64,000 nucleotides of DNA from Antitrichia curtipendula (lineage: Eukaryota > Streptophyta > Bryopsida > Hypnales > Leucodontaceae). Location: assembly GCA_951230915.1 (NCBI GenBank), contig OX579635.1:26164001-26228000 (forward strand), given 5' to 3'. The notes beneath the pieces were generated by a model. It had not been told where the DNA came from. It saw nothing but the letters and a program-made list of their open reading frames with translations, and made no database searches. The position numbers and the translations under genes are program-made. This document shows positions 23,879 to 35,700 of the stretch, piece after piece. Each line of letters starts with the position of its first letter. The stretch's first letter is position 1.

Positions 23879-24152
23879 AGAAATGTAACTAGCTTGCAAT
23901 TGGAAACTAGAACTCCAAGGAACCGTAACCAAATTCACGTTTCTCTAGCATACCCAAAGCCGACGCTTTACGATCTCGTGGACTGATTACTATCAATGTC
24001 GAAATGGGTTACAACCTTGAGATGCGTCACCTGCAACTCTGAATTCTAACAATATAGTAACTGTGGCCTACGAGTGACCCTGCTCTGTGGAGAGAGCAAG
24101 AACGAAAGAGACATTGCTTGATCAAAATGAACTCAAACTTGTGTTTCTTGCC

Positions 24153-24161
24153 GATTTATAG
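24153..24161 (-). promoter_or_regulatory. TATA box upstream of the zinc-ribbon gene
   Basis: The minus strand reads gacacCTATAAATCggc, about 275 bases before the ATG at 23878. It is placed as expected for a plant core promoter with a leader of about 240 bases. Confidence 0.5.
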
Positions 24162-24505
24162 GTGTCAACTTACTGCCGAGACATGATTGCAGCCTGATTC
24201 GCTTTGATATTGAGGCCTTGGGACGTAATCAATATATTTGCATTTAATGAAGCACGTTGCTTAATATTTTGAACGACGAGACTACAACTTCGAGACTGGG
24301 TTAATATCTGGGTAATGATATCGTCATAATCCTACAAAAATTCATCCAATTCATTAATTCTGAGCCATCCATAATTAGAATCAACTGGTTATGAGTATTG
24401 GCCAGTTGGAATTGGAATGGAGTAGATAACTGATGGAAAGTATGTGTCTGATTCAGGTTATCAGGTTAATATGTAATTCAGTTTATGTATTAGATAAGCG
24501 ATTAA

Positions 24506-25462
24506 CCCCTAAAGGACCGAGGTTTTTATTCAGGGAAACTGGAAACATTGTCAAAAATTGTGGTTTTTTGGTATGTTGTTCAAAAATGAAAATTGAAACT
24601 TTTTTTTAAACTTCAATCACACAAAATTGAAGTAAAGTATTCTACCAAAGTGTGGAAAAAATTTCAGCCAATTTGATTGCATAGATTGAATGATTATGTT
24701 TGAAGTGAGAATTTTTTTTTTTTTTTTTTCATTCCTTCGAAATAGGACTTCAGGCCCTCTTGGAGTACAATTTTTGCTCTACACGCAAATGAGAATTTTG
24801 ACCATTCCTAAATATATGATGTTAGGTTCACTCATGAAAAATAATTAAAAGCAACTGAGGTGTTTAGCTTACACTAAATCACCATGCTATGCATGGATGT
24901 TAAGTGAATTGGCAATATATGAGTCATTTTTTGATGATTTCTTGTGCAATGAAGAAATTTTTTATTTGAAATCCAAACAATGGAAAGTTAGAGAACAAAC
25001 ATTTGGAATATATGAAAAAAAATTCAATTTTTTTTACTTTATAGATTGCAAAATAATAGGACTTGAAGTTAGAAGAAAATGTTTTCACTTGAAATTGTCC
25101 CAACATAGCTAACAAAGTTTGACTACTCAGTTTTAGAATGAGATTTGAGGAATAAATTTTTTTTTCTTGGACAATTGTATGCCATATTTTTTTAGTTATA
25201 TACATGCCAAATTTCAAAATTTGATGAGCATTTTCGTAAAAGATTTCCAAGAGATTCTCAAATTGCCCAAGCTGGCCAAAAAGTTCATGACAATATAATT
25301 TTTGATCTAGACACCTGATAAAAAAAACACTAGTATTTCATTGAGGAAATACATGTTCACACATTGTCTCCAAATTTCATGAATATCCAACCAAAAATGA
25401 CTTTGTAGAAAGATACCCAAACTTTTGTACATACGTTGAACAGAAGTTTGGTCCTTTAGAGG
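24506..25462 (+). mobile_element. TTAA-flanked element, 957 bp
   Basis: Left junction TTAA|CCCCTAAAGGACC, right junction GGTCCTTTAGAGG|TTAA, so the tips are inverted over about 13 bases with one mismatch. The bases outside the TTAA (gcga and gcgg) do not extend the duplication. The interior is AT-rich with a long T run near 24714-24730 and no coding capacity. Confidence 0.8.
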
Positions 25463-25572
25463 TTAAGCGGTCTAGTTGAGAGTTGATTATTGGATATAAT
25501 CCTTTCTTGCAAATTAACTACATGAGGGATCATCAAATCTTGAAAATCTAAGACTCTCTCAAAAAGTGAATG

Positions 25573-25734
25573 CATTACAAAAAAACAAGGGTATAAATGA
25601 CTTGTCTACAATGACTACAAGCACAACAATGACTACAAAATGACTATTTTGTAGTCATTGTGGACAAGAAAATGAAGAAATGACTACTATGATCATTGTG
25701 GACAAGTCGTTTATACCCTTGTTTTTTTGTAGTG
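25573..25734. mobile_element. CACTA-like MITE, 162 bp
   Basis: Left CATTACAAAAAAACAAGGGT; right end in reverse complement begins CACTACAAAAAAACAAGGGT. Nearly a perfect hairpin, with an inner ACTACAAAATGACTATTTTGT palindrome. Flanking triplets ATG and ACG differ at one base, consistent with an old 3-bp target duplication. Confidence 0.75.
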
Positions 25735-26446
25735 ACGAAGGATGGGTAATGAACCTAACCACCTTCACTCTTTTCAATTAATATGCACTAACTAGACATA
25801 TAACCATACAAAAAATTGTAGATAGAGTAGGATATCAAATATAATCTTTACAAGAATCCTCTTCCAAACTAGATCAAGAGTTTAAGGTCTTGGAGATCAT
25901 TGTCTCCCTCAAAGTATTACTACATGATATATACATGTTACTAACAAGAAACAACACAAAATCAACTATAATTCTTAGATATGTGATTTTCACAAGATGT
26001 GATAGTTTATCACAATGCAATGTGCTCAAAAGTGGCAAGCATTGTCCACACATAGGTTATACAATGGTAGGATTTATGGAGCAAGTCCTAGACAATAGTA
26101 AAAATCTTGTAGCTTCATTCTAAGCCTCTGATGAAATATTGAAAAGGATGGATGTATACTCATATTTTTGGGGCCTATATTGCATCTAATCTATCAATGT
26201 TGACTATATTTTTATGGCAAATTAATTATTGCCATCCATCCTTGCCATCCAATAATGAACATCACAAGTTGTCAAAATAGTAGATCTGAAATCCAATCAA
26301 CCATTCAAATTTCCTGCTTTATGTCCCTCAATATTACTTAAGGTGATTCATAGAACAAAAGATACTAAAACGTTGAAAATCAAAATCACAATAAATAGTA
26401 CAAGTGTTTCTTGCAATCATAAATACAAGCACTTTCTTCAACTACT
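25735..26446. other. Intergenic, downstream part of the Harbinger relic
   Basis: No gene. Probably includes the 3' portion of the decayed PIF/Harbinger element, but no terminal repeat could be matched. Confidence 0.35.
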
Positions 26447-27320
26447 TCAAATTTGTTTCTTTACATCCATGCTTGCTTGTTGTAACTGTAATTCTTGACC
26501 TTCTTTCAAGATTTCCTCTAATACCTTCTTCTCTAGTTTTCTACCAGCATCTTCTATCCATACATAATCAAATTTATCATTGGAAATTATGCAAAGGTTA
26601 TACAAGATTATATAGCTAAAAACAATTTCAGGGACACATTGCAAAGGGCGCTTCATTCTTTTCATCAAAACTCTCCTCCTACCCTTTAAAATCTTCAATA
26701 CTTGTCCAATACACATGCAGGTTGAGATATGAATAAAATTCCAATTTGCCTTGTAATCTTCCAAGTCTATATCACCTCCTCTTTTGAATGGCAAGTACAT
26801 CCACGGTCATATAGAATATGCAATGTCTACTATAAGCTTGTAAAACAAATATTCACCTTTTACATACTTTTGTCCCACCTTTATAAGTTGAAAAATTGTC
26901 CAATCATGCATTCTCCCTGCCCACTAAAATTCATAATTCCAAAACATATATCTTCTATCCACTATTCTTTAAAATAATGTTGAGTGAAATAATTTCCTAC
27001 AATAGTAGTCTTTACCTCCAATAAATAGAGATAAAACTGGTATATGTGAACCATCTACAACTCCAATTATATATGAAGTATAGCATGAAAAGCTTCAAAC
27101 TCTTTGCTTAAAATCCAAAATTGTGCTTCAATGTGGAATATGGACAAACAATCTTCGCAAATGTAATTTCACTTTATGACAAAATTCTTGAAATATAATA
27201 GAAATAGTTGGTTTGGCAACTCTAAACAAATCACCCAATACTTGCAATCTTGTTTTTGTTCCAAGTCTCATTAATGAAATTTCAATTATAGTTTCTACTG
27301 ATACACTATCTCAATCATTT
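26447..27320 (-). pseudogene. Decayed PIF/Harbinger transposase (DDE_Tnp_4)
   Basis: Minus-strand fragments in several frames follow the order of a plant Harbinger nuclease. At about 27315-27140: SVSVETIIEISLMRLGTKTR then LQVLGDLFRVAKPTISII, the helix-turn-helix part. At about 27075-26980: IIGVVDGSHIPVLSLFIGG, the first catalytic Asp. At about 26840-26800: LIVDIAYSI, the second Asp, followed by an in-frame TGA before PWMYLPFKRGG. At about 26730-26600: MCIGQVLKILKGRRRVLMKR. There the position that normally holds the catalytic Glu (as in ...ECAFG.LKGRW) is Gly. Frameshifts, stops and the lost Glu show it is dead. Active relatives work with a Myb-like partner and duplicate a 3-bp TWA target; neither is seen here. 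Confidence 0.85.
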
Positions 27321-28376
27321 GTGTTTTTTAATGTAGAAAAGGTCCAAGTTTTACACATAAAAAATAGAATGTTCCATGAGAAACAAAAGTAGTTTTTTTA
27401 ACATGCTCTCACTATATAACCCTAGGAGGCATCTATTTGTGAATCTCTCATATCTTAAAAATGACCTCATTGTATGCTCTCTCTTCTAAAATAATTTTAA
27501 AAACAAAATTAATATAAAAGAGCTAACTTTTTCCATTCATTTTTCAAAATCAAGACTTGTAGATTATCACATTCTAAAGGACTATATATAGAAACACCAA
27601 AATATACCATATTTACCAACACTTTCTGCCTTATTTCATCCATAGTGAATAATTGTAGAAGGAAAAGAGACAAAAAGGTTAGAAGAAGACATTGTAAAAG
27701 AGAAGAGAGAAGGTTATACAATAGAAAGAAGAAAAGAAGAGAACAAAGGCAAGGAGAGGACTAGGAAGAAGTTGAGTTATAAAAGTTGATTGACAAAAGA
27801 ATTCAAATTTATAATTAGCATGATAATACCACGACCACATAGCCCCATAGTCCACAACCATAGCATGAAAATTCTTATTAGGTGGTCAGTTTTCAATTTA
27901 CACCATGACCATTGTTAGAGACCATTACTTTCATTGTTGAGGGGCCCCCACGTTATAAATACTCTCATTCAGCAAAGTTGGGTACCACTTACTAGAAGTG
28001 GCTTCAGTCTTGGTATTAGTGTAAAATAGTCCTAAGATCAATCTCAATGCAAAGTAAATACTTGATTGCATGAAATTTTGGCCAAAATGCAATATCATAG
28101 TAGCCTTTAAAAAAGATAATGATGAATATCAAAGATACCAATTTTATGAGGACGATTGTGATTTAATTGGAAACAACACATGAGATTAATAAAGCTATAA
28201 AATGTTTGCAATTGTGAACATATTGTGAATTAATTAATTTTGGCCTTCCTTAGTAATGAAGTTGATACTTTGTCACTACTAGCAATTGACAAGCACCATG
28301 AGTAATTTACAAGGCTAGTTTACATTCATTTTCTAATCAAACACAACATTTATTTTCTGGGCAAAATCTATACTAA
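27321..28376. other. Intergenic, nothing recognised
   Basis: May include the rest of the Harbinger element. A purine-rich block lies at 27650-27760. Confidence 0.35.
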
Positions 28377-28978
28377 GTAATAACCTAGGGGAGGTCACTC
28401 TCACTACATTTGGGGTACCCACGTGTGGCGGAGTGATTTTATGACCTCCTATTTACTTTTGAATAAACTATAATTTCATCCTAAAATTTTGAGCTTTGTT
28501 TAACAATGACTAAAGGTTTTTATTGACAAAAATTTCAATTCCAAATAACATAAGATATATTGTCTAGAAAGGGTTGAAAAATGAACTAAACTGGCATGTT
28601 CTCCAACTAAAATATTTATAGAGCTCACATGAAGATGACTATTGCATCAATATTCAACCAAAATAAACTTTCAATAGAAAGCTATCCTATAGAATTTTTT
28701 TTTTTCATTTTTCAAATTTGTTTTTCTTATATAATATAGAGGTGTGAAAGTTATTTTCAGCTTTACAGTGTATCTTTTTTCTTAAAAAGTTTATAACTAA
28801 TTACTATTAGCATAAAAAAATATCAATAATTCAAAACATAAACTTTTAAAGTAGTGAAATCTATCTATAACTTTTTTTTTGGAAAAAAAATTAAATTTTA
28901 AGATGTATTATATGTATTACTTTTTTCGCCACACATGGGTTGCTAAAACGCGGGGAGTGTCCTCCCCAGGGTAATAAC
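28377..28978. mobile_element. hAT-like MITE with 8-bp target duplication GTAATAAC
   Basis: An element of 586 bp (28385-28970) lies between two exact copies of GTAATAAC at 28377-28384 and 28971-28978. Its ends are inverted: CTAGGGGAGGTCACTC on the left, and CCTGGGGAGGACACTC on the reverse strand at the right. A second matching block (CCCACGTGTGGCG against cgccacacatggg) lies further in. An 8-bp duplication with a YNRGGG-like tip is typical of hAT elements. No transposase. Confidence 0.75.
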
Positions 28979-30680
28979 TAATAAATATTCAATGGAATAA
29001 ATTTTTTATTATTATTTAATATTAATTGGTACAAAGTGAGTATTCAATTCATTTTTTGATACTGGCATACAAATAAAAGTTGTAGATGATGACTTCTAGA
29101 TAAAGTTTTCAAGATTGATTTCAACTTTAATGTCAAAATGTTTATAAATTCCACCTTAATTTGTAGATATCACCATGATAATAATCATGTTATAAATACT
29201 AAATAACTCAATATCTTGTAAATTTACATATGATGGATCAAATATGTATTATGAAAAAAAATTGCATTAAAAATAAGATTTCAACCAATTCAATTGTCTA
29301 TAAATATATTCAAAGGAATCTAATGACACATGTATACTTATGTGCACAATTTCAATTTTTTTAACCATCTTAATTTTAGACATTCATTATTAATTTCAAA
29401 TTGAAATAATCAAACATCCAACTTATCATTTTTCTAATATCGACGATATTATTGTTTTTCAACAAGTGCATCCCTTTTTATCATCTTCAAGTCTGAAAAG
29501 TATCAAAAGTTAACAAATCATTGAATATCTACAAGTTTGTAAGCTTTTTTCGATAATGTTTGTTTTTTATCCCAAGGCTTGAAGGGTGCTTTCACACTAT
29601 AAAGATTCCAAAAATGCCTTTTTAGATTGATAATTTTACCAAATTTTAAAACTTTGACACTTCCTTGTGAATTATGAACTTTAAGAAGTGTTTATTCCTT
29701 CAAGATTCTATATTTAGATTTTGGTTTCTATATGTTTCCAAAATCAAATAATTTTTTGACTTAGGGAACTTACCAAGTGGGGTCCGTTTATGGTTTCTTA
29801 TACTTACTCCGAGACTTATTCATACATATATATGAGACAAAGCATAAGCTTATATATGAAAGCAATATGAACCCATAAGGTGTATATAAGCTATAGATTT
29901 TATTTTTAAACTAAATTTTAAAAAAAAATTCATTACAAAGATTTTGGGATTTAGAAACTCTTTTTTAAAACTGTTTCAAAACAACAACGAAGTAGAAGCT
30001 GAAAATTAATTAAATTACAAATAAATAGAAAAAATGTGTATATATTGAGTTTTCTTATGCTTGGCTTTTATATTATTATATTATTTTTAGATTCAATTGT
30101 TTGAAAATCTAATAATTATTCAAAGCTCCAAAAATATTCTTCAAATTTTTTTTATATTTATATTAAAAAATATTAAAAAATAATTAAAAAAATTTGAGTT
30201 GAAGAATATTTTTTACTTTCCTTCAACTATAGATGAATGAACTTATAGCACAAAATTATGAAAGCAATATGAAGTTCATAATTCACAATATATATAAGCT
30301 ATAAGTAAAATATATATAAGCTATAAGTAAAATGAGACAAAGCATAAGCTTTTTGATGATTTGTTTTGAGTCATTGAAAAGTTTTAATTATTTATACTAA
30401 TTAGGAATAACATTTCAAATTGTACCTATATTTTGGTAAAAATAGTAATGTTTATAGTGTAATTTTTCAAAAATTTAAAAGAAAAGAAAAATAGACCCTA
30501 TCAATTAGTCATGCAAACTTCACTAGATTCTAAGATTTTAGAAGAGAGGACTGGGATACCAACTTGTATTTGGATCCAAAATTTTACTTAGCTTTAGCAC
30601 CCAAAACTAAGTTAGAGCAAAGTGCATTTTTACCTGCCTAAAAGATTAAGAGCAATTCCCACTAAATTTTTGTGATCACA
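28979..30680. other. Very AT-rich intergenic DNA
   Basis: No gene. A segment near 29833-29895 (gagacaaagcataagct; gaaagcaatatgaa; tataagctata) is echoed at 30258-30350, where TATATAAGCTATAAGTAAAA occurs twice in tandem. Confidence 0.4.
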
Positions 30681-30850
30681 TTAATCCTTGAAGGGACAGA
30701 CAACGTTTTTTGGCAACATAGAAATTTTGAACACGTATGTGTGACTGGAGATTTTCATATTTTAGGCTAAAATTTTAATAAAAGGTAGGGACAAGGAATA
30801 TCTTTCATATGCACTAAATTTCATGACATTTAGAAATACAAGTCAAAAGT

Positions 30851-30852
<2 letters not shown>

Positions 30853-30928
<76 letters not shown>
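30853..30928. repeat. (AT)38 microsatellite
   Basis: 76 uninterrupted bases of alternating A and T, inside the TTAA-flanked element. Confidence 0.98.
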
Positions 30929-30931
<3 letters not shown>

Positions 30932-31454
30932 GAAAGCTTTGAGTTATTCCATTTTGATCAATGATTCAAAAGTTATGAGGAGTTTTAGTTTGTGGACAGG
31001 TATGGATTTTTTACTCTAAAATAAACTTTGAAATCCTTTATCTTACTCAATTTTTAATATTTATAAAATAAAATAAAATAAAATCACAGGTTGTAGATTA
31101 TTTTTCAAGTCCATAACTAAATTCTTAACAATTTTGTATTTTGAATCATTCTCTACTTCTTTCTACTTACTATTTTTTTCCTGTATGTTGTACAATTCCA
31201 AATGATGTGAAAATTTTCAAGCATGTAGCCAACTTGTCTAAGAAAAAGAATCCAAAAAAGCACTTGCAATTTGGACATTTTTTTGTAGAAAAGTGAGCTT
31301 GTGAAGTGCAGCTGCCTTGTTTTTTGCAGGGCCCAAAAAATGATTTTAGTGAATTTGAATGTTTATATCTTGCAATCCACACAATGAAAATTTCTGAAAT
31401 TCTTATCACATGTTCTCTCAGTCAACATACTATAAGAACCTATGGTTAAATGTG

Positions 31455-31496
31455 TAAAAAATTCAAAAAATTCAAAAAATTCAAAAAATTCAAAAA
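31455..31496. repeat. AAAAAATTC tandem array
   Basis: Between four and five consecutive 9-bp units, inside the same element. Confidence 0.9.
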
Positions 31497-31567
31497 TTTG
31501 ATATTTGTAATAATAAGGGCATTTTTGGAGCATTTTTGGTGAAAACATACTCATAGTCCTTTATGGG

Positions 31568-32768
31568 TTAACATCCTCTTATTTGCCTCGCTTCCTTCAC
31601 TTTCCTAACATGATAATGTTGATGCATGCTTGGAGTTGCCTTAATCTTATAACGCCCAACCCCTTTTTTTGAACTTTTGAAATTTTTTGAAGTCTGATAC
31701 AAATTTATATTTACCCCGATTTCATCAATTTGGTACGGAGTACTAAAAACCATTCAAGCTATTGGATGAATGAGAAGTTATTGGAATGAAACATCATCCA
31801 GATTACATTAGGGTTACACCCTTGCTGGAGAGGAGTGAGAATGCAGGAGAGTTTCACGAGATTCTTTCTATGTTTGAGAGATGGGTACAGTGGCGTTGTT
31901 GGAGAAAGAGTTGTGCATAGTTTTAATGGGTTGGTGAGTAGAGTGTTGCGATTACTCGTGCTGTTACAGAGCCTATGTTCTCACGATTTGAAGCACACAA
32001 AGTTGCGTCAATTCCCACAATTTGTGGACACAATGGATCATTTCAGTTGCGGATGAGCTGGTATGTTCGAAATTTTAAACCTCTTGTTGATGTTTTCACT
32101 TCTAGCATGAATTTGATCCAAAAAGGATGATGGTCATTTATGATTCTGAGGACTTTGTCTACTTCGCTATTTTGTCTACTTGAAGCCACGTCAAATTCGT
32201 AGTTTTTTCAACAAGTAACGGACGGGTCATGTGAAGATCTCGTCGTCATTTTGGTTTGGAATTCTTCTTATTTTCATCGAGAAATCTGATTTAATCCACT
32301 GTTTTGCTGATCAAACTTAAGGTCGTGATCCAGGGCGAATCTAGGGCAGCTTAGAAGTAGTTGATTGATGTGGAACCTTTAGGCAAATTCTTGTGGTGGA
32401 AGTTCTGAATTTGTAGAAGCATGATATTGGTTAGGAGGTGGAGTGAGATTGCAATTCTACCTGAGCTATAGTTTGAAAGGAGCGGGTGACTTTAGAGGTG
32501 ATGGGAGCTGACAGAGCAGCGGTTATCATTCTAGTTTGGTTCTAGTGTTCCTTTGTCATTTTTGTTCCAGTCTGCTGGCACTGGTTCAAACTTTGGTTCA
32601 TTTTGCTTAAGTGCAGGTTTTGAATGAAGGCGAAAGAAGGAACAGAGGATGATAAATGTTTCGTTTTGCTGCAAGTGGAGCAAGTTAATCATATATACTA
32701 CTATGAAGAAAAGTGATGCTTTTAAGACAGCCATGTAGCGTTCTCCTGGATTATCGCCAGTAACACCA
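31568..32768. other. Promoter and 5' flank of the pseudouridine synthase gene
   Basis: From about 31800 the base composition rises toward that of genes. A short open frame at 31835-32056 has no recognised domain. Probably promoter and 5' UTR of the gene at 32769; no clear TATA box was seen. Confidence 0.4.
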
Positions 32769-35700
32769 ATGTCGGTTCCAGTAGTGTTTGTGTCTAGCCC
32801 CTGTTCAATCATGGCCACTGTTCAGTTTCGTAATGGGCAAGTCGAGGCCGAGGTGGACGATCAGATTGCTGCTGACTTGAACATTACTTGGGAGACTCCT
32901 TCGACTCCCGTGCATCCGGACGACTATGTCGTCATGAACGGTATTCCATCTCCCACTTGCCTGTTTAGGGTTTAGGTTTAGGGTTTAGGATTTAGGTTAA
33001 CTTGATGACAATTTCTCGTGAATTTGCTTCAGTTGCAGACTTCATGCTTGCAAGTGGGCCTATGGTCTATGTTTTCGTTCCTGCAGACACACATATTCGT
33101 ATTGGTTCTACTCACTGAGTTTAATCTGAAGGGCACTATGTAACTGGAGAATTCTGATGCAATAGGGACCATTTAACTACTTGAATAGATCTGAGCTCAG
33201 ACATTTGCACTGCATCGAGGGTGGTAGAAAGATAATAGATTTGGGAGTATAACTATCTATGCTGGAGATTGTGATTCAACTTCTTCATTGTTTTGTGATT
33301 GGCAAGATCGTGTGATGAGATGATAGAAAACTGGGCACATTAATGTGGGCACAGGGTTGCGGATGGTGCGACCTTACTTCTTTGAATTCCTTGCCCACGT
33401 GCGTTTCTTAACCTGTAATTTTTTCTTGAAACTTGTGATTTCTCAAATGTGCCATTTGAATGAATATATTGTTTTAGCAATATGTTGCTGGCTTCTCATT
33501 CTGTTGTGGATTCTTGAGCATTTTCCGTCCTCATTTTTTACTCTACAAAAATATGTCGAAGGCAATTATCACGAAGGCATATTCACCTAACTTTGTACGA
33601 GAGGGAAATACTTAATGTCCTTGCAGATTTCTGAGATGAATATGGGTAGTTGCAGGTCAAGAGACGATGGGCAGGAAAAACTGTAGTGGATTTGTTCGCA
33701 CATGAGTTCCGGCAGCGTCCTCGCGAGTACTATGTGCGGCCACATTTCACTTCTCTCCTTCTGTGATTATTACTGTTTGGGGCATTGTTAACAAATTACA
33801 GAAGACCTCACAATTATAAAATTTTCTTTCCTGTGTTTGAGAGGCAAGCATCGTTTGTTCGAAGTGTCCTCAATTGACTTTAGGCTGTTTCAATCTCCTG
33901 GGCACGTGGAGTGTATGGATTTCCTTGGATGCAATATTAGATCGTTTTTGTCATGGACATGATTCTGGAAGACTTGCAATGCTCACTAGGATTTATTGAA
34001 ATTTCCTGAGAGTCATACCTTGTTGTTTTCTAATTTAAGTCAGTCTAGTTTTCCTGTTGTAAACAAGTTCTCACATGTTGGCTCTATGTAGGAGGATGCA
34101 GTCAAGCGGGGTCGCATCCGAGTGGAAGGAAAGATGGTGGCACGTTCGTACGTGGTCCGTGACTCAGAAAAAATGAGTCACTTTGTTCACAGGTCGATAA
34201 ACGCTGCAGTCATTTTTCGTTATTGAAATTGGTATTCGTGGGGATTTAGGTTGAATTTATTCCTGGAGCTTTGGATCGTATGCGGCAGGGGCCTGTGCAC
34301 ATTCTACTACTTTCAGGGACTGCTATTATGTCTTACAGCTATTTGGGGATGACGTATTTTGATTGAGCAGGCATGAACCACCTGTATTAGCAGGAGCAGT
34401 GACTATCTTAGAAGAAGGATCGGATGTCATTACTGTCTGCAAACCAGCTTCAGTTCCTGTAACATTGCTTGCACCTTCCTTCTTGTTCAGTATGCCCTCA
34501 TGTTGATGTTTAAGGTGCATGGCATGGTATTGAAATGTTTTTATTGAACTTCTAAGATGAATAGTCAAGAGGATGGATAATTAGAGAGGGACTATAGATA
34601 ATTGCTAGAGGTTGTTTGACAATTTTCTGAGACCTAAACCTGCCAAAGAAATGTGACCGTGCAATATCAGATAATTTTGCTTTCTACCAATGAGTTAAAT
34701 GAAACTTTATGCCAGATTTTGAAGTACCCTATGTGGTGAAGTAGTGTCTTAAATTTGACTGATGCCATCGTGATGCCTTCCTTCTGTGCAGGTGCATCCG
34801 TGTGGGCAATATCGCAAGAATACGGTGGTGAGCATTTTGGAGGCTGAGCATAAGACTGGTCCACTTTTTCGTATCCTGTCAAGAGGTCTGCCAGAATTCT
34901 AGTTACCAGTTCACTCTATCCAAATTCTCCAATCAAGTGTTCAGTTCTCAGCATTTAGCGATTTATCGTTCTCACTTCGCTTAAGACTTGTGATATTTTT
35001 TGTTGAAATGCTTTATCTTTAGCAAGAACGAAATGAGACTCCTTCACTACCGGTACCTGGGAAAAGCTGTGCACCGTTTGGATCGGTTAGTTTCAGGGCT
35101 GCTCATATTGGCACGGAATTCTCGCACCGCAGATTTTTTTCGACAGGAGGTATTACAACACTACAGTATTTTTTCATCGCTCTTTCTATGTCAAGGCATT
35201 CGCATGGCCGATTTTTCAATTGAGGAAACTGTTCATTTAGTCCTATCGGTAGTCTGTGTCTGCTCTATCCTATTTTCGTGTCACGTAACGGTGTTTGAAA
35301 TTGGCAGATTGCGGCTGGAGTCGTTCAGAAGCAATATGTGGCTAAGGTGAAGGGTGTTTTCCCAGCCGAGGAGGTAAATTCTGCCTCCTAACTGCTGGCG
35401 GTCTTCTACATTGCTTGATATTAGTATCACTTTTGGGCCAGGAGCTCATATGCATATTGAAACGAGGCAATATTCAATCACATTTTAGTGGTTTTAAGAA
35501 AGCGTATTGCACAGGTAGAATCGAATGCAGCAGTGATTTACGATCCCCGGGAAGGCAAGAGCTATGTTGAGGTATAAGATTGTCCTTTAGTGGATTATGT
35601 GTCTAGGTGTGTAGTGATGTTTTGTGTCATTGTTTTGTGAGGCAATGCTTTGCGATTTTTAGTGAACTGAATCCTCTTGGTTTTGGAGTTCTGCAAGATC

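Larger units (their letters stand above)
30685..31567 (+). mobile_element. TTAA-flanked element with microsatellite expansion
   Basis: Left TTAA|TCCTTGAAGGGACAGACAAC, right AGTCCTTTATGGG|TTAA. It keeps the family order: ttttttggcaacatag, 'ttatgaggagttttag', cactatTTTTTTCCTGTATG, and GTGCAGCTGCCTTGTTTTTT. An (AT)38 run and an AAAAAATTC array lie inside, and the GCCCGGGC block seen in other copies is missing. Confidence 0.75.

Noticed and set aside
23879..23938. Longer N-terminus for the zinc-ribbon protein starting at 23938
   Set aside because: That position is GTG, not ATG; the first in-frame ATG is at 23878.
32531..32818. Minus-strand open frame at the start of the synthase gene
   Set aside because: It overlaps the first exon on the opposite strand and has no recognised motif.
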